A stretch of 64,000 nt of DNA from NCBI RefSeq assembly GCF_003573695.1, contig NW_020621936.1:10292001-10356000 (forward strand). The letters run 5' to 3'. This document shows, one piece after another, positions 34,713 to 46,661 of this stretch (position 1 is the stretch's first letter; every line of letters starts with the position of its first letter). The notes beneath the pieces are model-generated. The model did no database searches. It was not told where the DNA came from and saw only the letters and a list, made by a program, of their open reading frames with translations. The translations under genes were made by a program, and so were the position numbers. This stretch comes from Papaver somniferum. Lineage: Eukaryota > Streptophyta > Magnoliopsida > Ranunculales > Papaveraceae.

Positions 34713-35109
34713 TAATTCATAGGATCAGATGTGGATTCGACTATGAATTCAAAATAATAAAACGAGCATTACCATCCTATGGGATCGTGGATTCGACCAT
34801 AGAATCAGAGTAATTAAGATTTATCTATCACCATTTCATGAGACCAGTGGATTCGATCATGAAATCGGAGTAATGAGATAATACAGTTGTTTCATTGCTA
34901 TTCTATGAGATCAAGCCGTGGATTCGATCATAGAATCAGAACAATTGTTTATTGCCATTCCATGGGATCAGGCCGTGGATTCGACCATGGAATAGGAGCA
35001 ATTGTTATTGCCATTCCATGGGATCAGGCCGTGGATTCGACCATGGAATAGGAGAAATTGTGATTGCCATTCCATGGGATCAGTCCATGGATTCGACCAT
35101 GGAATAAGA
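34713..35109. repeat. ~60-bp covarying hairpin minisatellite in the D 3' LTR (7 units)
   Basis: Each unit has a 9-base arm, a loop containing GGATTCGA, and the complementary arm. Arm pairs in order are AATTCATAG/CTATGAATT, ATCCTATGG/CCATAGAAT (one mismatch), ATTTCATGA/TCATGAAAT, ATTCTATGA/TCATAGAAT, and three of ATTCCATGG/CCATGGAAT. Outer bases (ATTGC/GCAAT in units 5 and, partly, others) extend some stems. Differences between units are mostly compensating pairs. Confidence 0.85.
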
Positions 35110-35654
35110 GCAAATGATAGATTATTCTGGGAATTCAGTAGTGAATGTCACGACAGAGGTAATCTACTTCAGAAAAGATATTAGCCAGTTAAAGCGTCAC
35201 ATCTATTCTGAGTGGTGCATAGTCAGGGAGTCACGATGTTGTTTACGACCTGAAGGCGTTAGTGTTATCAATCTACGGAGAACCTCCTGAATCTATGCAC
35301 TCTCTCCACATAATCACGCAACAGTGAAGTGTCACCGACGTCCTGAAGGCGTCCGCCGCCCAACTATTCTTCTATGTGGAGGTGGGCCACTCTCCTGCAG
35401 TCAGGGAACAATAAGTATCACCGACGTCCTGAAGGCGTTAAGTTCTCAATCTACGGATAACCGCCCAAATATGTTATTCTGCATAGAGGGCACGATGAAA
35501 TGCCAGGGATCGAACGCTCAACTAGTGGAGGATTTTCGAAAACATATTCATCATGACTTCGTAAAATATGAATCGTTGCATGCCTGAAAGCCGCGTCAAA
35601 AACATGCCTCATGATTTTATAGTTTTGCCCTTTATTGAAAATCCACCATCTACA

Positions 35655-35671
35655 TTAAGTCCCCTGCTTAG
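35655..35671 (-). other. Element D polypurine tract
   Basis: On the minus strand CTAAGCAGGGGACTTAA directly precedes the LTR start at 35654, exactly as in element C. Confidence 0.8.
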
Positions 35672-35972
35672 TGGGGAACAGTCATGTTCCGCAGTATGCA
35701 TTAAATGGTGATTTTCAGTCGACGAGATCAGTGGTTGAACTCAGTCTACAAAGGTAGTTTCAGAATCCTCGATTTACCCCAATGATGCCATGTACGAGCA
35801 AATGTGCGGATGAGGACTCTGATAGTAAGGTGGAGTGTCATCTCATGAGTGTGGAGAGATGAGGCACTGCTGATTTGGGCATTCAGAAGCTTAGTTATGG
35901 TCGATTTAGGATTTGCGGGCCCGAGCCCAAAAAAGGAAACCCATGTTTTATTAGGTTTTGGAAATAAATTTG

Positions 35973-35980
35973 ATATAAAA
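35973..35980 (+). promoter_or_regulatory. TATA box of the antisense gene in D
   Basis: ATATAAAA in the context TTTGATATAAAAGGGAAG lies on the strand opposite to element D's own transcription. It is followed by an AAGCCCTAAAATTC-type leader and a strong 5' splice site 160 bp downstream. Element E lacks this segment. Confidence 0.65.
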
Positions 35981-36004
35981 GGGAAGAAGCCCTAAAATTC
36001 TTTT

Positions 36005-39000
36005 TTGTGTTTTGATTGACCGACCACTCTTCTCCTCACCATCACTTCACGAGCAGTAGCAGGAAAATTCACCGGAGCCAGTAGCGCACCGCTGCCCGGC
36101 CGATCACCGCCGGCCGAATTCCGTCCGGTGCCGACAGGTAAGTTCGTGATTTTTTTTTTGTTGCTGGTTTTATGATTGATGAGTTTCCCATAAAACCAAA
36201 ATCCCATGGCCGTATGCATATGATTTATGAAGGATTTTTAGAAAACGTATGTATATGCACGTTTGTTCGTTAGTCGGAGGAACGAGCAAAAAATCCCTAA
36301 TATGGAAGAGACACATAAAATTTTGAATAGATATTACCTAGTTGCAGTAGCAAAAGGTTTTGTTTATTAGGTTTCATGAAAACCCAAGTTTGTTTTTGAA
36401 GCATGAACTTTGCAAATACTTTTAGAAACGCAGATTCGTTCGTAAAAGTAATAAATAATAATCTTTAGAGTTAAAGGAGTTTTGAAAAGACCTGGAGTTC
36501 ATGATGAAAATTTGTTTGAGAATTCTCGATATTTTATTTGAAGTATGGAGAGTTCTACAAAAATAGAAAAGCCTCTCTTTTCACAGACGAACGCTTGATT
36601 GAGCAAAATTTTTTTTTTTTAAATTTTTTTTTGTGTGTGCGTGACTTATTTACGCTTTATTGAATGAAAATTGAGTTTTTTAAAACACATAATTTATGAG
36701 TTTGGTGAATTGTATGTGTGAATTCAGCGATTTTATAGCGTATGTACGCGCAAAAATCAGCAAGTGCTCACATATAAGGTTATGTGAATTACTCATAGTT
36801 TCTCGAAAAGTTGGTGTTGACTCTTGAATAATATGTTTCATGCTCGATTTTGTAGGTTTGAAAGAACGAGCAAGTTTTGGAGGTTTTACGTTGTTATCAC
36901 TAAGTTCGTGAAATCATAAAGAGGTGAGAATTGAGGAATACCACTTTTTGCAGACGTTGATGGTCTAGTCGCTTTAATTCCATTGTATTGATGAAATTCA
37001 TGTATGGATGTTGCAACAACTTTGTAAAATGGCTGAATCCCGTAGTGTTTCTGAAGATGATGCTTCTTCGAGAGACGATGTTTCCACATACGCCTCTTCC
37101 AGAGATGATGGTTCCTCCAGAAATGATGATTCTGATATTTCTAAGGAGAAAGAGGGAAGTCCCAAGACTAAAAACATTCCCACCGCTGAAGACAAATTCT
37201 TTGTATTTCTGTACATACCTGAGAAACGTCCCTTAGGCTCCTCATTTCGGTTGCTGATAAATCCCAGGATCACTAATCAGAATAAATTGGTGTCTCCCCA
37301 AGCAGTAATTCGGTTTTGTCTGCAAGGGAAACACTTCACGACTTCTCAGGTGGAGTTCAAGCTTTCTCGGAGACCTCTGATGCATTTCTCTGGATGGGCA
37401 AGGCACATGTTAGGTCACAGCCGTGTGAGGGCCATATTGGATAGTGCCCAGGTAACTCGAGTCATTCAAGCTTTTGGAGATTTGATCATCAACCATGATT
37501 ACCAGGTATGGCAGCCTTTCTCGCCCGTTGGTGCGTTCCCACTCACACGTTTATATGCAGATGGGGAGAATTCACCATTACTCTGGAAGATGTAGTTGCT
37601 TTGTTGCATCTTCCGATTACTGGTAATTTTCCTGAAAAACTTTCGATAGAGGAGAAGGAGATATCTGACATATTAGAAGACAAGATGCACAAATTCAATG
37701 AGTCACCCGCATCCTGCTATGCTCGATGGTTATCACACTGGTGGCCAAGAGATAGAACTCTTGAAGGACCGGTTGATGGCCTTTTAACAATTGCGGCTTT
37801 CTTGTGTCTGTGGCTCTCCAGGGATATCTTCGAAGATTGTGGACACTTGCTGAAGCCGTTTGTGATTCGCTTTGCCATTAAGATGTCCAAAGGTGAGAAA
37901 ATTCCCATTGGCAGTCTATTTTTGGGTTCTTTGTTCGCCAACTTGGACTCTTTAGTTATAGACTCCAGTATTTCTGATGGCTTCATGAAAGTTGAGACGT
38001 ATGTCAATATCATGTTTCTCCAAGCCTTGATGTGGGAGCATCTTGAGAGTTACGCCCCAATTCCCCGTAGCATTTTGCAAGGACGTAAGGTCGACACTCG
38101 TCATTCCCTCCTTGAGGAGAATAATGCTAGGATCATGCGCTGGTCTAGAAAACAACCACAATATAAGATATGCATTACTACGTTTTGGACATTGAGTTTG
38201 AGTTGAACTTCCACCCCTGGGTGTCAGTTCCTTCTCTATTCTCATAATTGATCACTTTTAATGTTGCTGAAGAGAATATCATGTTGAGTACTGGTGTTGG
38301 TCTGAGCGAAGGAGAGAGATATTTTGTCTTGAGTTGCACTCCTGGTTTCTTGATATCAGTAATGAACAAAGGATTCCAGGTTGAAGAATATAACATTGAT
38401 AGAGCCGCTAGATAGATGGGACTTGATCAATACGTTCTGGGCCATCAAACAAACAAGCCAGAGATTGAGTACCTGAAGACTCACTTAGACTGCACCCATG
38501 TGGAAGGAAATAAATATTTATTCCCATGTTCTTACCGAGACACCTTCGTAACTCCTGGTTATATAGACTTTTGGCGTCAGCAACTTGAGCGTGTATACAA
38601 GTTTGTAATGGATATTCAGTCCCCAATTAGAGAGTTCCCCTCTTCTGGCATGATTTCCGGTCGACCCAGGCTGAGATACCTTCCTGATGGTGATAAGAGG
38701 AAAACGTCTCCGAATGCGTCACAAGTAAGTCCCATTTTTTGTGATTTCAGCTGAAGTATGCCGATCACGTTTTAATTGCATTGTTGTACTTGTGATAGGG
38801 TGGCCGTGATGTGAGGCCTCGAATCGATGTAAACTCTCCAAATTTTCAAGAAAGTCCCCAGGGAGGAGAAGGCAGGAGTAAGACATCTCATAGAATGATA
38901 CCAAACAATATACAGTCCCTTGCCGCTTCTTGGTTGAGTTGTTAGCGCTTTTCTTCATTGTAACTTCCTCGTCCATGTAATTAGGATCTTAAAAGAATAT

Positions 39001-40737
39001 TTTCAATCCATTCCAGAATTTTTCTCCATCGGTTATTGATGGTCTCTGTTTTTCTCTTGGTCGAACAATTCAGGAATCCAGCACTGAGGAGGTTGACGTA
39101 GGTGTTCCCTTTTCGCACTGATAATTGTAACGTGCCTTAGGATGAATGAGTGATGATTGATGTTGATGTGTCCAGGAGGAAATCACTGTGGATAAGGAGC
39201 ATGTTGATGAAGCACATTCCTCTTTGGATCATGGAAGCATGGAGAGTTCTCGAAATCCCGAATCGAATGAAGATAACAGAGTTGCCAATGGAGGTTCCAA
39301 CATTTCCGAGCCCTCAAATGGTTTAGAGACTCCTCTAGTAGTATTTATCTTGTGGTCTCTTCATATAAGTATGAGGTTTCTGATTTGTGCATGAATGAAT
39401 GAGAACCCATATAAATATATGAATAATTTTGCCGAAATACGTCACCAGAAAATTTCAGACTTCAGCTTTTAATGAAAACACCGTAAAAACTTCGTTTGGT
39501 GTCGGATTTTCAATGTCTGCATATGCATCCTAAATCCCAGGAAATTTACAAGGTTTTTTCAAAGAATCTTTTCGAATTTTGAGCATGTTTAGGGCCTGAA
39601 AAAGGCGAAACAGTAAAGTTCCAGGAGACTTTCAGAACTTTTCCAGATTGCATGTAGTCCAATGTTTTGGCCACATCTCCTTGCTCGTTCATCCAATTGT
39701 TATGAAATTTTGACATGTTATAGGGGACTTCCATACGAAGAGAATGGTGTATAACCCAACTATATATTACACACCAATTGCTCCCAGTTCGTCATTGAAC
39801 ACAGGGCAGTGTAAATTTTCTTCAGCTGCGTCTCTTTGAAAACGTGTTTCACGACTTTTATGCTACTTGTACATGTCTTAGATGCATAATAAGGAACTTA
39901 GATGATGTTATTTCACTTAATTGCTTAATTTTATGGTTTTATTGGATTTCCACACTTGGATCATTCTAATCCCATGTAATCTTCACATTAGGTGCTGAAT
40001 TTCGAAGTTGGGAATCATGGATCCAATAATGACAGTTTGGACAATCCTGGAGCTGTCGGTGATGAGACTCCCACCCCTGAAACTCAAGGTCATGAAGTGC
40101 TGGTTGTTAATTTCGTGGAGGTGGTGGAAACTCCAGTTGTGCCCGAGATGGTGGAACCCGAATCAACAATAACAGATGCAGTTTCGTCTGAAGTCGTCTC
40201 ATGATTGTTGATGCTGCTCCAGTAATTGAGAAGCGTATGATAGTGCATGAATATTCCAATGCAGGGATTGCTTTTGATCCTCCATTCGGTGAGTTACTCC
40301 CATATCACCAGTTTGTTGGCGGATTTAGCGTTCCCATCGGATATGCTGCTATGTACGAGAAACTGTGGGAAATGTATGGACACATCGTTGTTACTCAGGA
40401 TCCAGGACGTAGTTATTTCTTGACGAGGCAAGTAGAAGCCATCTCGCGTGTTATAAATGATATCTGGATCACATCCAGAAATGTTGTTACCCGAGATGTA
40501 CTCTTTGATTGGGAGTACAACTTGAAGAATGCTGAAGAACTTGGCTTCAATCTGAAGTGGCTTCGTCAGAAGTTTGAGGCTATCAGGAAGGCAGTAGAGG
40601 GTGATGCTCCTTTCCCCACTAGTGTTTCTGTGATGAAGAAGATGAATGAATTTGCTGAACTGACCAAGAAGCTGGAGGCGGAAAAAGGCAGCTTTAAAAG
40701 TCTTGGAGGAGGCAGAGGAGCGGAAATCTTTCTTTGA
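36005..40737 (+). pseudogene. Antisense multi-exon plant-mobile-domain (PMD) gene carried by D
   Basis: A gene-like unit runs opposite to D's gag. The likely exons are 36005-36137 (leader, ending CAG before GTAAGT), 36954-38724, 38799-38876, 39074-39097, 39176-39337 and 39992-40737, with GT...AG boundaries. The start ATG is 37029 (MAESRSVSEDDASSRDD), followed by an acidic serine-rich segment. The PMD (aminotransferase-like) fold is seen as FLARWCVPTHTF, WGEFTITLEDVVALLHLP, then LSEGERYFVLSCTPGFL, MGLDQYVLGHQ and FPCSYRDTFVTPGYIDFWRQ. The last exon has DVLFDWEYNLKNAEELGFNL and a coiled-coil-like end. It is broken: a frame change at about 37505, another near 38170-38200, in-frame stops near 38246 and 38412, and a shift near 40200. 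PMD proteins occur in plant nuclear silencing factors (MAIN/MAIL1 type) and in transposons. The role here is unknown. Confidence 0.75.
36138..36953 (+). other. Leader intron of the antisense gene in D
   Basis: The donor CAG/GTAAGT at 36135-36143 is a perfect plant consensus, and the acceptor CACTTTTTGCAG ends at 36953. The 816-bp interval is T-rich and lacks coding signal. The first ATG after splicing that opens a long frame is at 37029. The pairing of donor and acceptor is inferred. Confidence 0.5.
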
Positions 40738-41033
40738 TGGCTTTCTTTAGTTTTATTTTCATGAATATTGAACTTCCTAGAGATGTGAGATTTTATTTGG
40801 TTTTTGATTTTCGATAGGTATTGAGTTTATGAGGATTTTCTTTTGGATTTGGATTTGATAGAGATTTTTCTTAAATAAAGAACTTTGATAAATTGCTGAA
40901 TTTTCAAATACTGAGTGCAAGTATGCACACGTTTTGGAGGAACTGAAAATACAAGTAAAAGAAAATCCTAAGGTGTAAATGTCAGATGTTTTGAGCGTTT
41001 GCCTTGGATATAAAACATCCAATGTTGAATGCT
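40738..41033. other. Gap between convergent genes of D
   Basis: The antisense gene ends at 40737 and D's gag-pol frame ends at 41034 on the other strand, so the two converge over about 296 bp. The gap is AT-rich and probably holds both 3' ends. Confidence 0.5.
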
Positions 41034-43760
41034 TCATGCGTCGAAAATCTTGAGCCAATTCTCATGAATTACTGGTACACTCGTCTTGCCTTTGATGTCA
41101 TCCAATTTGTAATATCCTCCAGCAACCGACTTAGCAACCATAAAAGGTCCTTCCTAGTTCGAATTCTTTGTGTAATGCAAATTGCGCCTGGTTGCCTTAA
41201 GAAATAAATATCCTTCATGAAATTTGTTAGGCTTAGTTGCCCGTGCCTTAAATATTTTCTGTTGGTTCGGAATTACTCGTGGATTCCATGTTGGTGAAGA
41301 TTTTTGTGGCACATGTGGACATTCATGCAAGAAAGAGTATGCTGGGTATCGCTTGTCGAACTTAGCCAGGTCTTCAGCGATAAACCTTTCAATGGGGTGT
41401 ATAGTTGGAAGGGACTCCAACCATTTAGTGTAATATTACTGAGGCGAGACTATCCACTCATAGCGTTTGATGATGGCTTGGTCGTGAGTGAGATTAAGTC
41501 CCCGGACTAGGGTAGCATACTTGAAAGTTGGTAATACATATGCATTATGAGGAGTAATACTTTCCTGAGTGCGGGAGCTCCTGATGAATTCGTTGGGGAT
41601 TTCCTCAGGTTTTAGCGTGAATTCCATCAAAGCTTCGACCTTTTCCAAATGCTCGAAAGGTTGATCATCCTCTGAGTCAGATCTTTCTTCTTCGGCGGAG
41701 AAGTGTGCAACTGAGGATGAAGATATCGTGGCAACTTTTCCATCATGAATCCATGCTCGCCTAAGAACCATGTCGTATCCAGGATCTTCTTTGATTATGA
41801 AGAATTTAGTTTCTTTCCAGGTAGAATCACTTCTTACGTTGAGAATGATGTAGCCGTAAGCATCCCTGGAAATTCATTCATGATCTCTAATTGAGACAGG
41901 ATCATGAGTTGCTTCTTGACGAGTGATACCAGCAGCTATGAGGGTTTTCAAAGGGATGATGTTAACAGCAGTGCCAACGTCGACTAATGCTCGTTTGAAT
42001 TCATTTCCCTTGAGATGCACCATGGTGAGAAGTCCCCAGTCGTACATTTTCTTGTCTGTCACTGGAGGCTCAGGGAATGTCTCCTGAATTGTCAATCGTT
42101 TGCCTGACACAATATGGTTCAATGCAGCAAAAATATCGTCTCTATGAGATCTTGACAAATACAACAACTCACAGACGTGTTCAATTAAGGATTGAACTGC
42201 TTCCTTGACCGGCTGCCCGGAGAGTGCGAATGATCTGATTGGGAGAGGGTTTCTGCACACTCCTTCAGTCCTCAGTTCCCCTGAGTCGGCCTTTTTTTTG
42301 AAAATGCACTTCAAATTTCTGCAATCACTTGTTGGATGACTGACATAGCTATGGAAATGGCAGTATCGTGCGTTTTCCATTTGTTCCGCGGTTGGTTCCT
42401 TTTTGACAGGAGGTAGTTTGATTGCACCGTCTTGGATCCAGACTTCCAGTAGTTCGATCACTTCTTCAATGGGAAAAGGGAAATCAGGATATTCCTTATC
42501 ATTCTGTTGAGGTTGTGCGTTCCTAGTCTGGTTGTCATTCCTTGGAGCTTTTGGAGGGTGAGACATTGGAGAAACATTCTTATGTTGTTGTGCGTCGGAT
42601 TTTCTCTTGCTCCCTTCAGCAACATTCATGGAAGCTTCAATGTTGTACTTCTTGTTGATCAGACGCCGAGAGGTGCTCCTTCGATTGTCTTTCTATTCCT
42701 CCACTTTGACAGTTTTAGTTCTTTCGAGCAAGGCAGGAGCGGTAATTGCTGATCGCTTGGCCGCTTCATGAAGTTCTGAAAAGGTTTGAAAGCGAAGATT
42801 CTCCAGCAAATCCCTGTAGACTGGGATCATGCCATTGATGCACAATTCCACCAGTTGTTGTTCAGTAATGTTGGGATGATGACAATCCAAAGCTTGAACT
42901 CGGAACCTCTTCACATAATCATTTGGATTTTCGGCAGTCTTCTGATCCATCCTTCCCAAGTCAGAAAGAGTAATTTTCTCAGAGACAAAAAAGTATTTCC
43001 TGTAGAAAGCGTTGATCATTTCTCCCCAATTAGCTATGCTCCCTGGTGCGATGTTGTTGTACCAGGTATATGCTCGAACCGTCAGGTATTTTGAAAACTC
43101 CTTCAAGCAGACAACATGGTTGTGTTCATGCTCTCCTAATGCTTCCAAGAATCAAGAAACGTGTTCTCGGGCATTCCCCGTTCCGTTGTAGAGTGTGAAC
43201 GTTGGAGAAGTGTAGCCCTTTGGGAGAAGGATCCTTTGTGTGGCTGCAGGGTATGGAGGCTGATGACGGTGCACGGTCGTTGTATGACCCCTTCCTCGAT
43301 TCTCAATAAAACGCTCCAAGTCTTCACGGGTGATCAAACCGGCAGGTTGAGGTTCCGCAGCTTTGCAGGTTTCATCGTCATCAGGGACTGGAATAACCTC
43401 AGGATCGGTATTTGGAGAAGTTTCCTTGTCTTTTCCCTTCTCTTGAGTTTTGTCTGACATTTTGTCAGTGAGAATTTTGAGATAGTTGAACAGTTCCTTC
43501 TGAGTAGCATCCATGTCAGTTTGATTCTTGGCGAGAACTTCTAGGACCTTCATGAGATCGCCTATGGTAGGAGGATTTTCTCTGATTTCTTCTGGATGTC
43601 GCCCGAAAAGAGGATGATTTTCGACATTGGTGTGAGGAGGAGTAATGTCACCACCATTATTAGAAGCAGGAACGGTTTCTGGAGTACCACCACTGTTGTT
43701 GCTGGTACTAGCGTTGTTGGTGTTGGGATTTGTAACTGAACCTGACCTAAGATCGACCAT
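41034..43760 (-). pseudogene. Element D gag-protease-pol C-terminus, one 909-codon frame with stops
   Basis: Pieces starting at 43760, 43148, 42629, 41771 and 41420 share one frame, and 43760-41034 is exactly 909 codons. The order is N-terminus MVDLRSGSVTNPNTNN; DATQKELFNYLKILTDKM; the gag core (YLTVRAYTWYNNIAPGSIAN, then AFYRKYFF); the zinc-knuckle variant CHFHSYVSHPTSDC; the protease region RALVDVGTAVNIIPLKTL (DVG instead of D-T/S-G); the protease end FFIIKEDPGYDMVLRRAWIH; and, after a missing RT, RNase H and integrase core, the pol tail PFMVAKSVAGGYYKLDDI and NWLKIFDA. Five in-frame stops (43152, 42693, 41874, 41436, 41154) break it, with no frameshift seen. It served packaging and processing; this copy is dead. 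Confidence 0.8.
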
Positions 43761-43797
43761 ATTTTCGAAAATGAGAGATTGTAACCGAGAGATTAAT

Positions 43798-43818
43798 CTC
43801 CCACAGTGGTCGCCAATC
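43798..43818 (-). other. Element D primer-binding-site region
   Basis: On the minus strand GATTGGCGACCACTGTGGG follows the 5' LTR end at 43819. It is the least altered of the three related sites in C, D and E. Confidence 0.65.
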
Positions 43819-44653
43819 TGTGGATAGGGAAAAACGGGTCGCCGGTTTTCGGGAAGTGGAGAGACGAGCGTGGTGTCGAGACTCCTCGACCGGGCAAAAT
43901 GTTAATCCTTACACAGATGCATCGCTGCAAAGGGGGTGCTTAGATTTGGGAAATCAATCTGTATGACTCCGGACTAAACCAAGACAATGGTCGTTCCAGA
44001 GTCAATTCGGTCGCAAATAGGGAGATGGGTTGATCTGTAGGAGGGAAGCTGAGAATTGTGTGGGATCAGTGATGATCGAGGATTGTGGGTGTGTTGAAGG
44101 TTTCTGCAATTATGGTGAACTGCTGAAGTTGAGTTCTGTGAATAAGTTTGTATCGAGTTGTTGACGGAAAACGTTGATACTGATGATTTGTCGTCCTCGA
44201 TTTTGAATTATTTATATTGCAAGAATGATGAACCACTAATCCCTGTAAGCGTGACGGTTTATTGAGTGAAAGAGTGGGAAAGTGGGAGATCGTGGTAAAG
44301 TCAGTTCCATGTCATGTGGAGACTTGACTGATCGTGCACCCACTACTTTGCTAACTCCTTCAACCGTTTACACGACTTACACACATTTCTCGTTGTGGAT
44401 GAATCCACGTGTCGTAGACCGCCAGACCAAAACCCTAAGTGATATCCCCCCATTTGTGACGTGATTGATGTCTCACAAATCGTGGAGACTTCGGGGCAGA
44501 CGTGTTTTGATTAGTCAATTATTGACTGATTAGACAATGAGTCTAAGTTTGGTGAATCAAGCATGGATGGTGAATGCTCGGAGATTCATGGGTTGAACAT
44601 GTAGTTCTCTGAAAAGATGTCAGTATGATGGATTACCAACTAGTTGAGCGATT

Positions 44654-45006
44654 GAGCAAGTATTGCTCAGTTCTGCGAATTACGAGAATTTAATGAGAAA
44701 CTGAGCAAGTATTGCTCAATTCTGCAAATATTGAGAATTTGATGGACAACTGAGCAAGTATTGCTCAACTCTGCAAATTACTGAATATTAAGAATTTGAT
44801 GGGCAACTGAGCAAGTATTGCTCAATTCTACAAATTACTGAATATTAAGAATTTGATGGGCAACCGAGCAAGTATTGCTCAATTCACCAAATTAACGATT
44901 TTGATAATCTGACGTGCAACTGAGCAAGTATTGCTCAATTCGACGAATTATCGATGAATTTCCGAATGTTGATTATATTCGGGTAATCGAGCAAGTGTTG
45001 CTCGAT
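44654..45006. repeat. GAGCAA...TTGCTC palindrome array, D 5' LTR
   Basis: Seven copies correspond one to one with 32714-33065. Here the first and fifth copies are perfect (GAGCAAGTATTGCTC), while in the other LTR both carry a change. Confidence 0.75.
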
Positions 45007-45935
45007 TCAGCCAATTATTTACTGGTAACGTGACCCAGTAAAATATCAATTAAAATATTGATGTTGATTAATGAATCAACGTAAATTTTATTAGTGTTCG
45101 AAGAGTGCTTAGAATGATGGTTTCACAGAGCGTTCATTCGAAAACCCTAATTTTTTGGTCAATCCTCTATCAATTGGAGAATTGCTTAAAATTGATCATG
45201 AATCAAGAGGGAGCGACCATATGGGATGAGGAGTGTCCATGTGGCGCCCAGTGCTCGAGTGAGCACGCACCAGGATTCTCAGTTTTAAAGTTGGTGAGAA
45301 ATCATGAATAAATGGTGGATTCACCATTTACTGAAAATATTGCTGGGTTCAACATTAGGTGTAAAACCTAGGTATGAGAGATGGGACCAACCAAGAGGGC
45401 ATGGGACCGGCTCTTGGTGGTCACGTGACCGACTGTTGGTCGTTTGGAGGATTCTCCAGTTGGTTGGAGAGAGTTCGGGCCCAGTATGAGCAATTGAGCA
45501 AATTAGGTCAGAATTGCGAACACGTGTGGGACCGGCTTCGTGCAAGCCCTAGGAATGACCTGATTGGTCATAGAGGCACGCACGTCTTACCATGATGTCT
45601 GTGTCTCCATACTTAGAGTTTCCGTATTTTCTGATGCGCATTTGAGCAATATCGTGAATTTTCAGAAGAGTTTCATCTTGGCTGAGAATTCTCGATTTTT
45701 TGGTGGAATGAGCATGTATGCTCAATTCATCAATATTTTTAAAAATATTAAAATAAGAATGTTTTAATATTTAAAATTTTCGTGAGAGGCTAGTCGGCCG
45801 TGTGACCATGTTGTCTTTTGGTTTTTCGTGATTCGAGCAATATTTGAGAAAATATGGAGAACTCACGAATTTTACTCAAACCCAGGAGTTTCATGAATTG
45901 GGAAAATAATAATTATGAGAAATTAGGGATTGCAA

Positions 45936-46410
45936 GGTGTGGGACCGGCCACGGCTAAGGCATGGCCGGACGGCCGACCAAGTTGCCCGGTCCCGCACAC
46001 CTTTTCCTATTTTATTATTATTTTTCATGAATCCTTGAGGTTATGGAGAGTCCTTAAAGATATGGAGAATCCACGAAGATATGGAGAATCCATGAGTTTT
46101 TATTGAAACAAGGAGTTTAATTATAAAAATCTAAGGATTGTGAGGTGTGGGACCGGCCACGGCTTGGGCATGGCCGACCGGCTGGTTACCCGGTCCCGCA
46201 CACTTTTCCTTATTTTATAATATTATTTGGAGAATCCACCAAGTTATGAAGAATTCACAAGTTTTGCACAAAATAAGGAATTTTGCTAAGATAGAGAACC
46301 CTCATGAGTTTATGAAAATAAAATAAGGAAAAATAATGGGAGGGGCGCGGACCGACCGTGGCTAGGGCACTGCCGACCAGCGTTCCGGTGGGCCCACCGT
46401 GAGCGCCTCC
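45936..46410. repeat. GC-rich hairpin modules, D 5' LTR
   Basis: Three units at 45936-46002, 46144-46203 and 46338-46410 match those of the other D LTR, with small insertions in the loops. Confidence 0.72.
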
Positions 46411-46661
46411 ATTATTTTATTATTATTTTAATGTTTTCTCCTGTTTTGCGAGGGATTCCCCATTGTTTCATATTTTTAGATGCTCGTTCGTGCATCTGGG
46501 TGCTCAGTCGTGCATCATTGTCGAGTATACTTGCACCATTTTTGTGGGGCTTACCCAGTGATGGTCCAGATGCCCGGTTGTTGAGTATTTATTACTAATT
46601 TATGAAATTCAGTGGAGAATAATTCATGAAACTGAGTAATAAAAATGAATAGTTGTTCATT

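Larger units (their letters stand above)
31878..35654 (-). repeat. Element D 3' LTR
   Basis: On the minus strand it starts TGTAGATGGTGGATTTTC at 35654 and ends CCCCATCCACA at 31878. Within it, in plus coordinates, are palindromes (32714-33065), GC-rich hairpins (33996-34459) and a ~60-bp hairpin minisatellite (34713-35109). A TATA-like ATATAAATAAG lies on the minus strand near 32268-32278. Confidence 0.88.

Noticed and set aside
34860..34935. GATCGAATC words on the minus strand resembling a Pol III B box or tRNA T-arm
   Set aside because: No A box, no acceptor stem and no terminator at proper distance; the word is the loop of the hairpin minisatellite.
37717..38245. Minus-strand frames over the PMD region of D
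   Set aside because: The plus strand carries the recognisable PMD motifs; the minus-strand frames have none.
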